From contig JALFLX010000050.1 of NCBI GenBank assembly GCA_022774485.1, positions 1 through 23,065 of the forward strand: a stretch of DNA of 23,065 nt, read 5' to 3'. Shown here piece by piece: positions 1 through 7,635 of this stretch (the stretch's first letter is position 1; the number at the start of each line of letters is the position of its first letter). Position numbers and translations under genes: made by a program. The notes below the pieces were generated by a model. That model ran no database searches and had not been told where the DNA came from. It saw only the letters and a program-made list of their open reading frames with translations. This DNA is from Bacilli bacterium. GTDB lineage: Bacteria; Bacillota_I; Bacilli_A; RFN20; CAG-288.

Positions 1-51
1 TATCTATTGTAAAACAAAATACAAAGATAGGAAGGATTCAATTTATTTAGT

Positions 52-129
52 TCAATAATAAAGTAGTTTGCGGTATTCCATTGGATTAATCTGCGGTAGT
101 TTTTTAAATCCTTTTTTACTCATGAAAGC
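52..129 (-). mobile_element. Possible C-terminal fragment of an IS3-family transposase
   Basis: A short open stretch on the minus strand, from an upstream in-frame stop at 130-132 to a TGA at 52-54, encodes about 25 residues ending in KLPQINPMEYRKLLYY. Transposases of the IS3 (IS150-like) group commonly finish with a segment of the type L-x-G-(L/M)-(S/T)-P-x-(E/Q)-Y-R, and the order of residues here (N-P-M-E-Y-R near the end) resembles that. No rve catalytic motif, start codon or flanking inverted repeat is visible, so at most this is a remnant. It lies beside a truncated toxin gene, which fits a disrupted accessory locus. The match is short and could be chance. Confidence 0.3.
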
Positions 130-159
130 TTAACTTGGAAAAGAATTCCTTGAACTACT

Positions 160-181
160 GAATTAACAGCAAAGTTAATTC
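160..181. repeat. Short perfect inverted repeat
   Basis: GAATTAAC and GTTAATTC form a perfect 8-base inverted repeat around a 6-base loop. No T-tract follows on either strand, so it is not a convincing terminator. It lies in the gene-free stretch between the possible transposase remnant and the abiE terminator. No function is assigned. Confidence 0.35.
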
Positions 182-236
182 AGGTTTGATCTCGCAAGAG
201 CAAAAATATGAGAACACTGACGATTAAAAAGTTAAT

Positions 237-277
237 TAAAAAGAGGATTTCCCTCATTTTTAGAAAGAAGGAAATCC
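237..277 (-). terminator. Rho-independent terminator after the abiE remnant
   Basis: Read on the minus strand, GGATTTCC (277-270) pairs perfectly with GGAAATCC (252-245) across a 17-base loop, and the 3' arm is followed by TCTTTTTAATTAAC. It lies about 45 bases after the stop of the AbiEii stub, so it would end transcripts of the abiEi-abiEii locus. Confidence 0.7.
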
Positions 278-322
278 GTCAATTTTTATCGATTTTTGGC
301 CTTTTTCAGCCGTTTTTACGAC

Positions 323-529
323 TCAGCAACACCACCGTCTCAACATGCGTAGATTGGATGAGAGGAACAGCCCTCCCTTGAGTATAAACTTTTCTGAATA
401 TGGAGACAGGGAAAGTCTCTTCAGAAAGCAGTCAAAAAAATATCTCGAGTAGACGACATTCGCGCTTATCCCCTTCTCCTTCGCTATATTAAGTACCCTT
501 GCAGAGAGAGAATCCTTATTTATTCTCAT
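323..529 (-). pseudogene. AbiEii-type nucleotidyltransferase toxin, N-terminal stub
   Basis: The 68-residue product resembles the N-terminus of AbiEii/AbiGii nucleotidyltransferase toxins. It has a helical start, then RYFFDCFLKRLSLSPYSEKF, then the LKGG segment that begins the nucleotidyltransferase fold. Family members are roughly 250-300 residues, so about three quarters are missing. The stub ends in MLRRWCC just before the region where the catalytic D-x-D aspartates should lie, so it cannot be an active transferase. I see no continuation of the toxin in the other frames towards position 280, which argues for a deletion rather than one frameshift. Its ATG overlaps the end of the antitoxin gene by 14 bases, the usual abiE arrangement. 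Whether the stub is translated is unknown. Confidence 0.7.
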
Positions 530-1130
530 AATCCATCGCCTCCAAAACCTGATACACCTTCTCTTCTATCTTCCGCATTCTTGCGTATTGAAATAGAAAA
601 TCCAGGTCTTTATCCTTTCCCTTCAAGAATGACTTCACTGCCTTCAAAAACAGCTCGGAATCATAATTATTCCTTTTCCTGATCATTTCAACGATCATCT
701 TCTCTTTAGAGAAACATATTACGACATTCCCGAACATAGTCTCGACATTAGTGTTTCCTAGTTCAAAGAGCTTAATATTATTCTCAATGTGGCAGATGGC
801 GTTAAACCCGACGTTTTCTTTTCTCACCCGACTGCCCTTTGGAATCGTGAACTCAATCGACTCAGGAATCCTGTCGGTCAATCCTAAGAGATAAAGAGCC
901 GTTATGCCAGAATACACTATCTTTGGATACCTTCTTTGAAGTTGGAAGAGGTCATCGATTGCTCCTATCTCCTTCGTGTACACGCCGCACCTTATTTTAA
1001 TGAGTCCATGAGATCGGACGTACCTTGCAAATGATGCCGGAGCCACCCCGTTTGCGATAGCGGCTTTTCTAGATATACATCCATCGCCAGTCTCCAATAT
1101 CCTTTCAATCGCACTATAATTTTGATTCAT
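516..1130 (-). CDS. AbiEi-family type IV antitoxin / transcriptional repressor
   Basis: The 204-residue protein matches the AbiEi antitoxin layout. An N-terminal winged-helix DNA-binding region comes first (about residues 1-70, with CISRKAAIANGVAPASFARY and a following wing ending RCGVY). A C-terminal domain follows, containing YSGITALYLLGLTDRIPESI and a basic segment. Known AbiEi proteins bind inverted repeats in their own promoter and neutralise the AbiEii toxin. The ATG at 1130 is preferred over an in-frame GTG at 1139 because AAAAAAGGTG (1146-1137) is correctly spaced for it. The gene looks intact and full length, but its toxin partner is a stub, so it is probably an orphan antitoxin that may persist as a local repressor. 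Confidence 0.75.
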   Translation of the reverse strand: MNQNYSAIERILETGDGCISRKAAIANGVAPASFARYVRSHGLIKIRCGVYTKEIGAIDDLFQLQRRYPKIVYSGITALYLLGLTDRIPESIEFTIPKGSRVRKENVGFNAICHIENNIKLFELGNTNVETMFGNVVICFSKEKMIVEMIRKRNNYDSELFLKAVKSFLKGKDKDLDFLFQYARMRKIEEKVYQVLEAMDYENK

Positions 1131-1153
1131 TCGTATCACCTTTTTTCATTATT

Positions 1154-1190
1154 AGTGTAACCGATGTATCAGAAAATAGCAATACATTGC
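1154..1190 (-). promoter_or_regulatory. Candidate abiE promoter with overlapping palindromic operator
   Basis: On the minus strand TTGCTA (1182-1177) and TACACT (1159-1154) are separated by 17 bases and lie just upstream of the abiEi ribosome site. Overlapping the -35 element is GCAAT-AC-ATTGC (1179-1190), a perfect inverted repeat that becomes nearly symmetric out to TAGC/GCTA. AbiEi proteins are known to autorepress through inverted repeats in this position, so it is a plausible operator. Each hexamer matches only 4 of 6 consensus bases. Confidence 0.45.
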
Positions 1191-1257
1191 GCTAATTCTC
1201 TATACAAACAGGAAAATGCACTGGTGGGAACAATTTGAACGCTATTCTTCAACATTG

Positions 1258-1303
1258 TGCAACAAATAAGAGGCCTATTATATTTAACGCAATAATAGAC
1301 CTC
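1258..1303 (-). terminator. Terminator after the broken lipoprotein gene
   Basis: On the minus strand a 12-base-pair stem forms between 1303-1292 and 1281-1270, with one G-U pair. A 10-base loop closes it and the T-rich TTATTTGTTG follows. It lies 23 bases after the reconstructed stop of the lipoprotein pseudogene. The T-tract is interrupted, so efficiency is uncertain. Confidence 0.55.
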
Positions 1304-1326
1304 CACTATGTATCCTAATAGTTCAA

Positions 1327-1791
1327 CTAATACCAAATAACACTAGTATTTCCATAATCAGCTGTCACGCTGTCTGGATCAACATCAAAATAAAGCTGAG
1401 AAACAAGATCGGTGAACATATATACTCGATCATATTTCGTCGGTTCATGAATGTTAAGAATTCTGCAAGGAATCCCAAAACGCTCATAACACATTACTGC
1501 AATACATTTTTCACCATCTTTTAGTAGAGGTTTTGTATCTTCAATTTGATTGTTAGGAGTTCCTTGATAAACATTAGTTTTTCAATAACTGTCGTATGGA
1601 AAACATTCTGGTGGTCAACAAAATAAAGTTTCTTTCCTTCCTTAACAAGTCTTCCTTCAGCGGCATGAACAACCAAAACAGCATCCAATTCTTCAATAAA
1701 CTCTTCTGGAAAATCAACGACATATTTTGAATCATCAGGTAGTCTAGAACCACCGCAACTCGTCAATAAGGAGAGACACAAAGTATTTCAT
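1327..1791 (-). pseudogene. Small lipoprotein gene with two frameshifts
   Basis: An ideal ribosome site (GGAGGTG, 6 bases from the ATG at 1791) starts MKYF, but the lipoprotein-like continuation LCLSLLTSCGG lies in another frame. A second shift near 1572-1578 moves the reading to a frame ending at the TAG at 1327-1329. Restoring one T in the TTT at 1780-1782 and one A in the AAAAA run at the second site gives a continuous product of about 155 residues. It would have a very short signal peptide, a lipobox L-T-S-C, a middle part with DDSKYVVDFPEEFIEELDAV, and an end reading DYGNTSVIWY. I do not recognise the family. Both lesions are single-base losses in short homopolymers, so they may be true decay or sequencing errors. 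Intact expression signals on both sides favour recent loss. Confidence 0.7.
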
Positions 1792-1818
1792 GCTATCACC
1801 TCCGCTAATGTATGTAAC

Positions 1819-1851
1819 ATTATAAATAATCTACTTTTGTCCGCATGTCAA
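1819..1851 (-). promoter_or_regulatory. Candidate promoter for the broken lipoprotein gene
   Basis: On the minus strand a perfect TTGACA (1851-1846) is followed by a perfect TATAAT (1824-1819), but the spacing is 21 bases, longer than the sigma-A optimum. At the normal 17-base spacing the -10 would be the weaker TATTTA. The position, about 30 bases before the start codon, fits a promoter. Confidence 0.4.
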
Positions 1852-1969
1852 TTTGCAATAAAAGCCTATAAGAAAGAATGGGTTAGGTACTAGAAACGCT
1901 TTATTTATGTTATTTTGTGCTTATCTTGCCTTTCTTTTATTATGGTAAGGAAATCTAGGCTTCTTATAC

Positions 1970-1998
1970 AAAAAGCACAACCTCTTTCGAAGCTGTGC
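1970..1998 (-). terminator. Terminator of the ABC exporter operon
   Basis: On the minus strand GCACAGC (1998-1992) pairs with GTTGTGC (1981-1975) with one G-U pair, followed directly by TTTTTG. It starts 7 bases after the stop of the downstream ABC gene. An alternative CAACCT/AGGTTG pairing overlaps the same stem. Confidence 0.7.
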
Positions 1999-2005
1999 AG
2001 GTTGA

Positions 2006-3823
2006 TTACTCTAAGGCGAATTGAGAGTTATACAGAGAAGTGTAGAATCCGTTCATCGCCATCAATTCATCATGGGTACCTTGTTCGATGATGTTTCCAT
2101 CTTTCATAACAAGAATGAGGTCAGAATTTCGGATGGTGGAGAGACGATGCGCGATGACAAAGGAGGTTTTTCCTTTCGAGAGTCGGTCCATCGCCTCTTG
2201 AATTTTCTCTTCTGTTCTCGTATCGACGTTGCTGGTCGCTTCATCTAAGATGAGCAGCGGCGCTTTTTTCAACATCGCACGAGCAATGGTGATGAGCTGT
2301 TTTTGACCGCCTGAGATCTCAGAGGATTCTGTGATGGGACAGTCGAGTCCACCGTGTAATCCACGGACAAAGTGAACCAAGTGTGCATCGTGGATGGCAT
2401 TTTGTAAATCTTCCTCAGTCAATCCTTCCGTGTTGTAGACTAGGTTCTCACGGAGTGTCCCTTCAAAGACCCAAGTGTCTTGTAAAACCATCGCGAAGAT
2501 GTCGTGAATTTCTTCTCTCTTCATGTCTTTCATGTTGACGCCATCGATATAGATATTTCCAGCGTTAGTCTCATAGAAGCGCATCAAGAGGTTGACCATA
2601 GTGGTCTTACCGGCACCTGTCGGACCGACAATCGCGACTTTCATACCGGGTTTGATGTGAGCGGAGAAGTCATGGATGATTTCTCTGTTCTCATCGTATC
2701 CGAAGCTGACATGGTCGAAGATGACTTCACCTTTAACCACTTCTTTTCCATCCTTGTTGAACTGTATCTGTTTCTCTTTTTCATCAGGAAGTTCTTTTTC
2801 TCCTAAGAACGCGAAGACTCTCTTTCCGGATGCGATACCAGACTGCATGTTGTTCATCGCCTGGGCGATCTGTGTGAGAGGAGATTGGAAGAGGTTGACA
2901 TAGACTAAGAAGGCCGTGATGGTTCCAAAGGTGATTCCAGATCCCGCTTGTTGCATCAAAAGGCCACCAGCTAAGCAGACTGCTGCATATGCGACATATG
3001 AGACAAAATTCATCACCGGTTGCATGAGACCGCCGAAGATTTCTGAGGTGAATAAGGTTTTTCCTAATTCTTTGTTGTGTTTTTCAAACTCTTCTGTCAT
3101 CACTTCATCCGCATTGAAGAGTTTGATGATCACTTGGCCGTTATAGTTCTCTTCGACAACACCCTCAACATCACCGATCAAATCCTGTCTCTTCTTAAAC
3201 CAAGGTCCTGCAATCTTGACGATGAAACCGACAGCGACTAAGACAAGAGGTAATGTGGCCAGGCAGACAAGGGCAAGTTTCCAAGAGGAGATAAACATCG
3301 CGATCAAGACACCGACCAACATGAAGATTGACTGCACCATCGTAGCGACAGTCTGCTGCATGGATTGTCCTAAGGTATCGACATCGTTGGTAAGTCTTGA
3401 CATGATGTCACCAGCAGAAGAAGAGTCAAAATATTTCAAAGGAATGTTGTTGATCTTAGCGATAATTTCTCTTCTGAGCTGTTCTGTGTATCTCATCGCA
3501 ACAGTGGTTAACACCATACCGGAGATAAAAGAGGAAATAGAAGAGAGTGCGAACATCGAGATCAAGGTGATGCCGTATTTCATCACGGCATTCATATCGA
3601 TGTTCTTATTGATAGAACCAGCGTTGATGGTATCTGTCATCTTCTTCAAAATATCCGGAGAGACAATCGCCACAATCACAGAGCCGACAAGTAGGAATAA
3701 GGAAAGGAAGAAAGGAACATAGTAGCGTTTCATGGAAGCGGAAATATTTTTCATGACCGCCTGCAAATCGCCTTTGTTGACAATATCACCAGGGCGATGT
3801 TTGATTCGTTTTTGACCCATCAT
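2006..3823 (-). CDS. ABC exporter half-transporter, subunit with canonical ATP-binding site
   Basis: This 605-residue protein fuses a six-helix exporter membrane domain (about residues 25-320) to an ATPase domain. The ATPase motifs are all canonical: Walker A GPTGAGKT near 400, Q-loop Gln448, signature ISGGQKQ near 503, Walker B LLILDEATS with catalytic Glu528, and the switch His559 in IAHRLST. The ATG at 3823 overlaps the stop of the upstream gene as ATGA and has AAGGAGG 10 bases before it. An upstream in-frame start 19 codons earlier would lie inside the neighbouring gene. Together with the upstream subunit it should form a heterodimeric drug/lipid-type exporter of the TM287/288 or BmrCD kind in the cytoplasmic membrane. 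The substrate cannot be read from the sequence. Confidence 0.92.
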   Translation of the reverse strand: MMGQKRIKHRPGDIVNKGDLQAVMKNISASMKRYYVPFFLSLFLLVGSVIVAIVSPDILKKMTDTINAGSINKNIDMNAVMKYGITLISMFALSSISSFISGMVLTTVAMRYTEQLRREIIAKINNIPLKYFDSSSAGDIMSRLTNDVDTLGQSMQQTVATMVQSIFMLVGVLIAMFISSWKLALVCLATLPLVLVAVGFIVKIAGPWFKKRQDLIGDVEGVVEENYNGQVIIKLFNADEVMTEEFEKHNKELGKTLFTSEIFGGLMQPVMNFVSYVAYAAVCLAGGLLMQQAGSGITFGTITAFLVYVNLFQSPLTQIAQAMNNMQSGIASGKRVFAFLGEKELPDEKEKQIQFNKDGKEVVKGEVIFDHVSFGYDENREIIHDFSAHIKPGMKVAIVGPTGAGKTTMVNLLMRFYETNAGNIYIDGVNMKDMKREEIHDIFAMVLQDTWVFEGTLRENLVYNTEGLTEEDLQNAIHDAHLVHFVRGLHGGLDCPITESSEISGGQKQLITIARAMLKKAPLLILDEATSNVDTRTEEKIQEAMDRLSKGKTSFVIAHRLSTIRNSDLILVMKDGNIIEQGTHDELMAMNGFYTSLYNSQFALE

Positions 3824-5718
3824 AAGCCTAACTCCTCCTTCGAAAGCTGGGAGAGCGCGATGTCGCGATAGGTAGAACAAGTGGAGAGAAGCTCCTTATG
3901 TTTTCCGTATCCGACCATCTTTCCTTCGCTTAAGACAACAATGTGATCCGCATCCATGATCGTTCCGATTCTCTGTGCGACGATGATCTTGCTCGCTTTT
4001 GACTGGCTGAGATTCTCTCTGACTTGACGGTCTGTCTTGAAGTCAAGAGCAGAGAAAGAATCATCGAAGACTAAGAATTCAGGATCAGAATAAATCGCTC
4101 TTGCGATGCAGAGTCTCTGCTTTTGTCCACCGGAGACATTGGTTCCTCCTTGAGCGATCGGCGCTTGATACTTCTCTGGCATTTCTTGAATGAAAGAATC
4201 TGCACAAGCAATCTTAGAAGCAAACTCAATCTTCTCTTGCGAAGGTTCCCTTTGACCGAAAGCGATGTTTGAAGCGACCGTTCCTTTGAAAAGAAGACCT
4301 CTTTGCGGAACAAAGCCGACTAAGTTGTGAATAGTTGACTGTTTTAAGTCTTTCACGTTGACACCATCTAAGAGAACCTCTCCACGAGTCGTGTCATAAA
4401 GCCTTGCGATCAGATTGACCAGGGTGGATTTACCAGAACCTGTCTCACCGACAATGGCTAAGGTTTCTCCCTGTTTCATGGAGAAAGAAATATCCTCGAT
4501 AATATCGTTATCCGCGCCCGGATAACGGAAAGAGACATGATTGAAAACAAGAGTTCCCTTCTCGTTTGTCGCTTTTTCCACTTCCGGATCTTGAATGCTC
4601 GGTTCTGTCTTTAAAACTTCATCGATACGCTTAGCGCAGACGGAAGCTCTCGGGAGCATGTAGAACATCATCAAGAGCATCATAAAGGACATGACAATCT
4701 GAGTGGAGAGCATCATGAAGGAGAGAATCTGCGCATACGTTAATGTCTCGACAGGATCATTGATCATGATCGCTCCAATCCAATAGACAGAGACGGAGAT
4801 GCCGTTCATGACTAAGTTGATAAACGGGGACATAATCGCCATCGCACGTCCAGTGAAGAGCTGCATCTTCGTGAGGTCGCTGTTGACTTTCTTAAACTTA
4901 TCTTCCTGATAGTCCTCTGCGTTATACGCGTGAACCACGCGTATACCAGAGAGGTTCTCTCTGGTGATTCCGTTTAAGCGGTCGATCAATCTCTGTGTGA
5001 CTTTAAACTTCGGCATGACAAAAATCAAAAGGACTGCCATACCAATAACTAGCAACAGAATACCGAGGATGGTCGGAAGCATCAGTTTCCAGGAGACCGC
5101 ATTGATTTTCACAATCGCCCAGATTGCAGTAGTCGGAGCGGTGAAGAACATACGGAAAGTCCAAAGCAAAGAGAACTGGAACTGCTGAAGGTCATTGGTT
5201 GTTCTGGTGACAAGTGATTCTGTCGAGAATTTGTTGATCTCAGCCAAAGAGAAAGAAGAGATCTTGTTGTTTAGCTCTGTTCTCACTCTTGTAGCCATCG
5301 AAGAAGCGATGTTAGCAGACATGATAGAAATAACCCCTTGGCAAGAGATGAGACCTAAGGCCATCAAAATCATCATGCCCGCATTCCACCAGATGTCAGC
5401 GCTAGAGGCGTTGACAATGGAAAGGAGGATTCCTTTGATAGTCTCCACATCCTGGCCGTTTGAAGCAGCCATCATGAGGGCAAGAGCATCCACATTGTTC
5501 TTGACCGCATCCCAGTCAGGATACAACACAGAGCTTCCGGGTCCGAAAACACCTTCAACCCCTTGCATGTGATAATTGACATAGGTGATCGCCTGCGTGA
5601 TTCCCTGAATGTAATCCATCAAGGTCATCATGCAGTAGACCTGCAGGATGGTCAAAGCGATGATGCCGACAATGAGAGCATAATCACGCTTTTTTAAATA
5701 ACGTAATAATCTAAGCAT
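3820..5718 (-). CDS. ABC exporter half-transporter, subunit with degenerate ATP-binding site
   Basis: The 632-residue protein has the same exporter layout, with membrane helices to about residue 345 and an ATPase domain after it. Walker A GETGSGKS (424-431), Q-loop Gln472 and signature VSGGQKQ (528-534) are intact. The catalytic Glu after Walker B is Asp553 (LVFDDSFSALD), and the switch His is Gln582 (VAQRIGTI). The same D and Q substitutions occur in TM287, the subunit of heterodimeric exporters whose own composite site hydrolyses ATP poorly. Between the first two membrane helices lies an unusually long extracellular stretch of roughly 65 residues (about 45-110). The start is supported by AAAGGAG five bases upstream. 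The gene is first in a two-gene operon with its partner, overlapping it by 4 bases. Confidence 0.92.
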   Translation of the reverse strand: MLRLLRYLKKRDYALIVGIIALTILQVYCMMTLMDYIQGITQAITYVNYHMQGVEGVFGPGSSVLYPDWDAVKNNVDALALMMAASNGQDVETIKGILLSIVNASSADIWWNAGMMILMALGLISCQGVISIMSANIASSMATRVRTELNNKISSFSLAEINKFSTESLVTRTTNDLQQFQFSLLWTFRMFFTAPTTAIWAIVKINAVSWKLMLPTILGILLLVIGMAVLLIFVMPKFKVTQRLIDRLNGITRENLSGIRVVHAYNAEDYQEDKFKKVNSDLTKMQLFTGRAMAIMSPFINLVMNGISVSVYWIGAIMINDPVETLTYAQILSFMMLSTQIVMSFMMLLMMFYMLPRASVCAKRIDEVLKTEPSIQDPEVEKATNEKGTLVFNHVSFRYPGADNDIIEDISFSMKQGETLAIVGETGSGKSTLVNLIARLYDTTRGEVLLDGVNVKDLKQSTIHNLVGFVPQRGLLFKGTVASNIAFGQREPSQEKIEFASKIACADSFIQEMPEKYQAPIAQGGTNVSGGQKQRLCIARAIYSDPEFLVFDDSFSALDFKTDRQVRENLSQSKASKIIVAQRIGTIMDADHIVVLSEGKMVGYGKHKELLSTCSTYRDIALSQLSKEELGL

Positions 5719-5778
5719 ATTTTCTCCTTTCTTCTACGGAAGAAAGCTGTTGAACTTATCTTCTAACATAGCGGAATG

Positions 5779-5807
5779 ATTATGAGCTAAATATTTGAAA
5801 AAGACAA
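5779..5807 (-). promoter_or_regulatory. Candidate promoter of the ABC exporter operon
   Basis: On the minus strand TTGTCT (5807-5802) and CATAAT (5784-5779) are 17 bases apart, matching 4 and 5 of 6 consensus positions. They lie 61 bases before the first ABC gene, with a ribosome site in between. No terminator hairpin is evident after trkH upstream, so some read-through from the trk operon is possible. Confidence 0.55.
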
Positions 5808-5886
5808 ATCAAAAATAAAGATGAAACAAATCAAACCATTTGTAGCAACACAGCCCGACAAAAAAGAGAGAAACATGCGGATAAAA

Positions 5887-7635
5887 TCAGGCTTTTCGAT
5901 ATAAGAATTTATGATTTCTCGTACGGCGGATCATCTTACCGACTAAAGTGAAATATACAAAGATTTCAAGACGTCCTAAAAGCATACCGATCATCTCAAT
6001 CCAAAGAAGTAGAGGGAGCGTATTTACATTGGTGATTCCACAGCCTAAGCCGACAGTACCGATACAAGAGGAGAATTCAAAGAAACAGTCTAACCAAGTG
6101 TACGGAGTCTGTAAGCCATCGTTTTTTGTGATGTTGCATCCATAGATAATCGCGCTCATCAACGTGGCGCCGATTAAGAGGGTAACTACATAGATTCCAA
6201 GATAAGTCCAAGCTTCTGTCACTTCGTTTTTCTCCACTTTGGTCTTGTTACCATAACGGTAAATCGTGTGGACCTCTTTCTGTTCTGGAATACCGACAGT
6301 CTTTTTGATTCGCCACCAGATATCCATGAAGCACAATGAGACGCGGTTCATCTTGACCGCACCAGAGGTGGAACCATTCTGCATACCGATGATCATCACC
6401 AGACCTAATAAGAATAAAAGATAGGTCGGGAACTGAATCAGAGAGCCATTTGCATAGCCGGTAGCAGCTTCGGCAGGAGTGATTGTAGAAGAAATTTGAG
6501 AGAAGCCATAAATTCCGCTTCCTCCGATCGCATGAGCTTGATAAGAATCAATCGCTTGGAAACCGCAGGTAGATAATCCTGAAATCATCTCAAAAGTTCC
6601 GTATCGGAAACCAGCCGCGATGTTGCCGTTATAATATTTTGTCATACCAGCAACCATAAAAGGCCAGACTAAGATCATCACGCCGACAAAGGCCCAGAAC
6701 TCAAAGTGGCGGAGAACTTTGAACTTACCGCGGAACAAGGAGTAGTGAATGACAAAGTTTGTACCGCCAGCTAGCATCAAAAATTCAGAGACAATCTCGA
6801 CAAAGACACCTCTCCACTCCCCGTTTCTGCTCACTTCCATGACAAGGGTGTTGACGTTGTTCGCTTTGGTGGAAAAGCCGCCTGTTGCAACCGCGGTCAT
6901 CGCGTGAGTCAACGCGTCAAAAGGTTTGACACCGACACAGCAGTATAATATCGTTCCAAAGATGATATATCCCATATAGATTGAGAAAATGAGACGTGCC
7001 GACTTCGCTAAGTTCGGTAAAAGTTTATCGTTGTGACCCTCGAGAAGGTAAATGTTCAAGCCGGAGCGTTCACTGATAGCAGAGGAGACGACTAAGACAA
7101 GTCCGATACCACCGACAAGCTCGGTGAGAGCGCGGTGGAAGAAAAGCATGTGGGAGTAGACATCGCTTGTTCCATCTCCTAAGTCTTTGATCTCTTTTCC
7201 CCAGTCCATGATGGTAAGACCTGCGGAGGTGTATCCGGAAGTCGACTCAAACATCGCTTGGTGGAAGTTGTATCCGTAAAAGTAATAAGGGATCGAAGAG
7301 AGAAGAATCGCTAAAATCCAAACACCGATCAAGAGGATTAGATCCTCAATGGTAGTCAATCTCCCTTGCTTTTTCCGGAAGATGAAAAGAGAGAGCAATA
7401 GGCCAGAGATAAAAGAGATGAGGCCAGGAAGCAAGAAAGCGACAAAAGAGCTGCTCTCTTCGGGATAAAAAATCAGCATGATCAACGGCATTAAGATCAA
7501 GACGCCGATCACGCAAAGGAAAATGCCGAAGTACCCGAAAACCAAACGCCAACCGGTGACTTCTTCTTTTTCTTCGGTGATAAAATCATGCCCCGTGATA
7601 ATTCTCTTATCGCGAGGTTCTTTATTTCTGAGCAT
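5887..7635 (-). CDS. trkH: TrkH/KtrB-family potassium channel subunit
   Basis: The 582-residue membrane protein has the four M1-P-M2 repeats of SKT potassium transporters. The pore loops are visible as STSGYTSAGL (about 131-140), MTAVATGGFST (246-256), MISGLSTCGFQ (350-360) and CIGTVGLGCGIT (524-535). Each holds the filter glycine. GRLEIFVYF near the C-terminus is a family hallmark. It should form the dimeric K+ pathway, gated by the two RCK proteins encoded just upstream. The ATG at 7635 overlaps the preceding gene by 14 bases, so translation is probably coupled. The extended N-terminus (about 30 charged residues) precedes the first helix. The fourth filter loop has Cys (GLGCG) where Thr is common. 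Confidence 0.93.
   Translation of the reverse strand: MLRNKEPRDKRIITGHDFITEEKEEVTGWRLVFGYFGIFLCVIGVLILMPLIMLIFYPEESSSFVAFLLPGLISFISGLLLSLFIFRKKQGRLTTIEDLILLIGVWILAILLSSIPYYFYGYNFHQAMFESTSGYTSAGLTIMDWGKEIKDLGDGTSDVYSHMLFFHRALTELVGGIGLVLVVSSAISERSGLNIYLLEGHNDKLLPNLAKSARLIFSIYMGYIIFGTILYCCVGVKPFDALTHAMTAVATGGFSTKANNVNTLVMEVSRNGEWRGVFVEIVSEFLMLAGGTNFVIHYSLFRGKFKVLRHFEFWAFVGVMILVWPFMVAGMTKYYNGNIAAGFRYGTFEMISGLSTCGFQAIDSYQAHAIGGSGIYGFSQISSTITPAEAATGYANGSLIQFPTYLLFLLGLVMIIGMQNGSTSGAVKMNRVSLCFMDIWWRIKKTVGIPEQKEVHTIYRYGNKTKVEKNEVTEAWTYLGIYVVTLLIGATLMSAIIYGCNITKNDGLQTPYTWLDCFFEFSSCIGTVGLGCGITNVNTLPLLLWIEMIGMLLGRLEIFVYFTLVGKMIRRTRNHKFLYRKA

Noticed and set aside
69..98. Two copies of TGCGGTA as a possible attachment-site repeat
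   Set aside because: They are only 7 bases long, lie 17 bases apart inside a putative coding remnant, and have no integrase nearby.
2021..3722. Several plus-strand open frames of 75-168 codons opposite the ABC exporter gene
   Set aside because: They are antisense to a clear ABC gene, have no ribosome sites or recognisable domains, and arise from its codon pattern.
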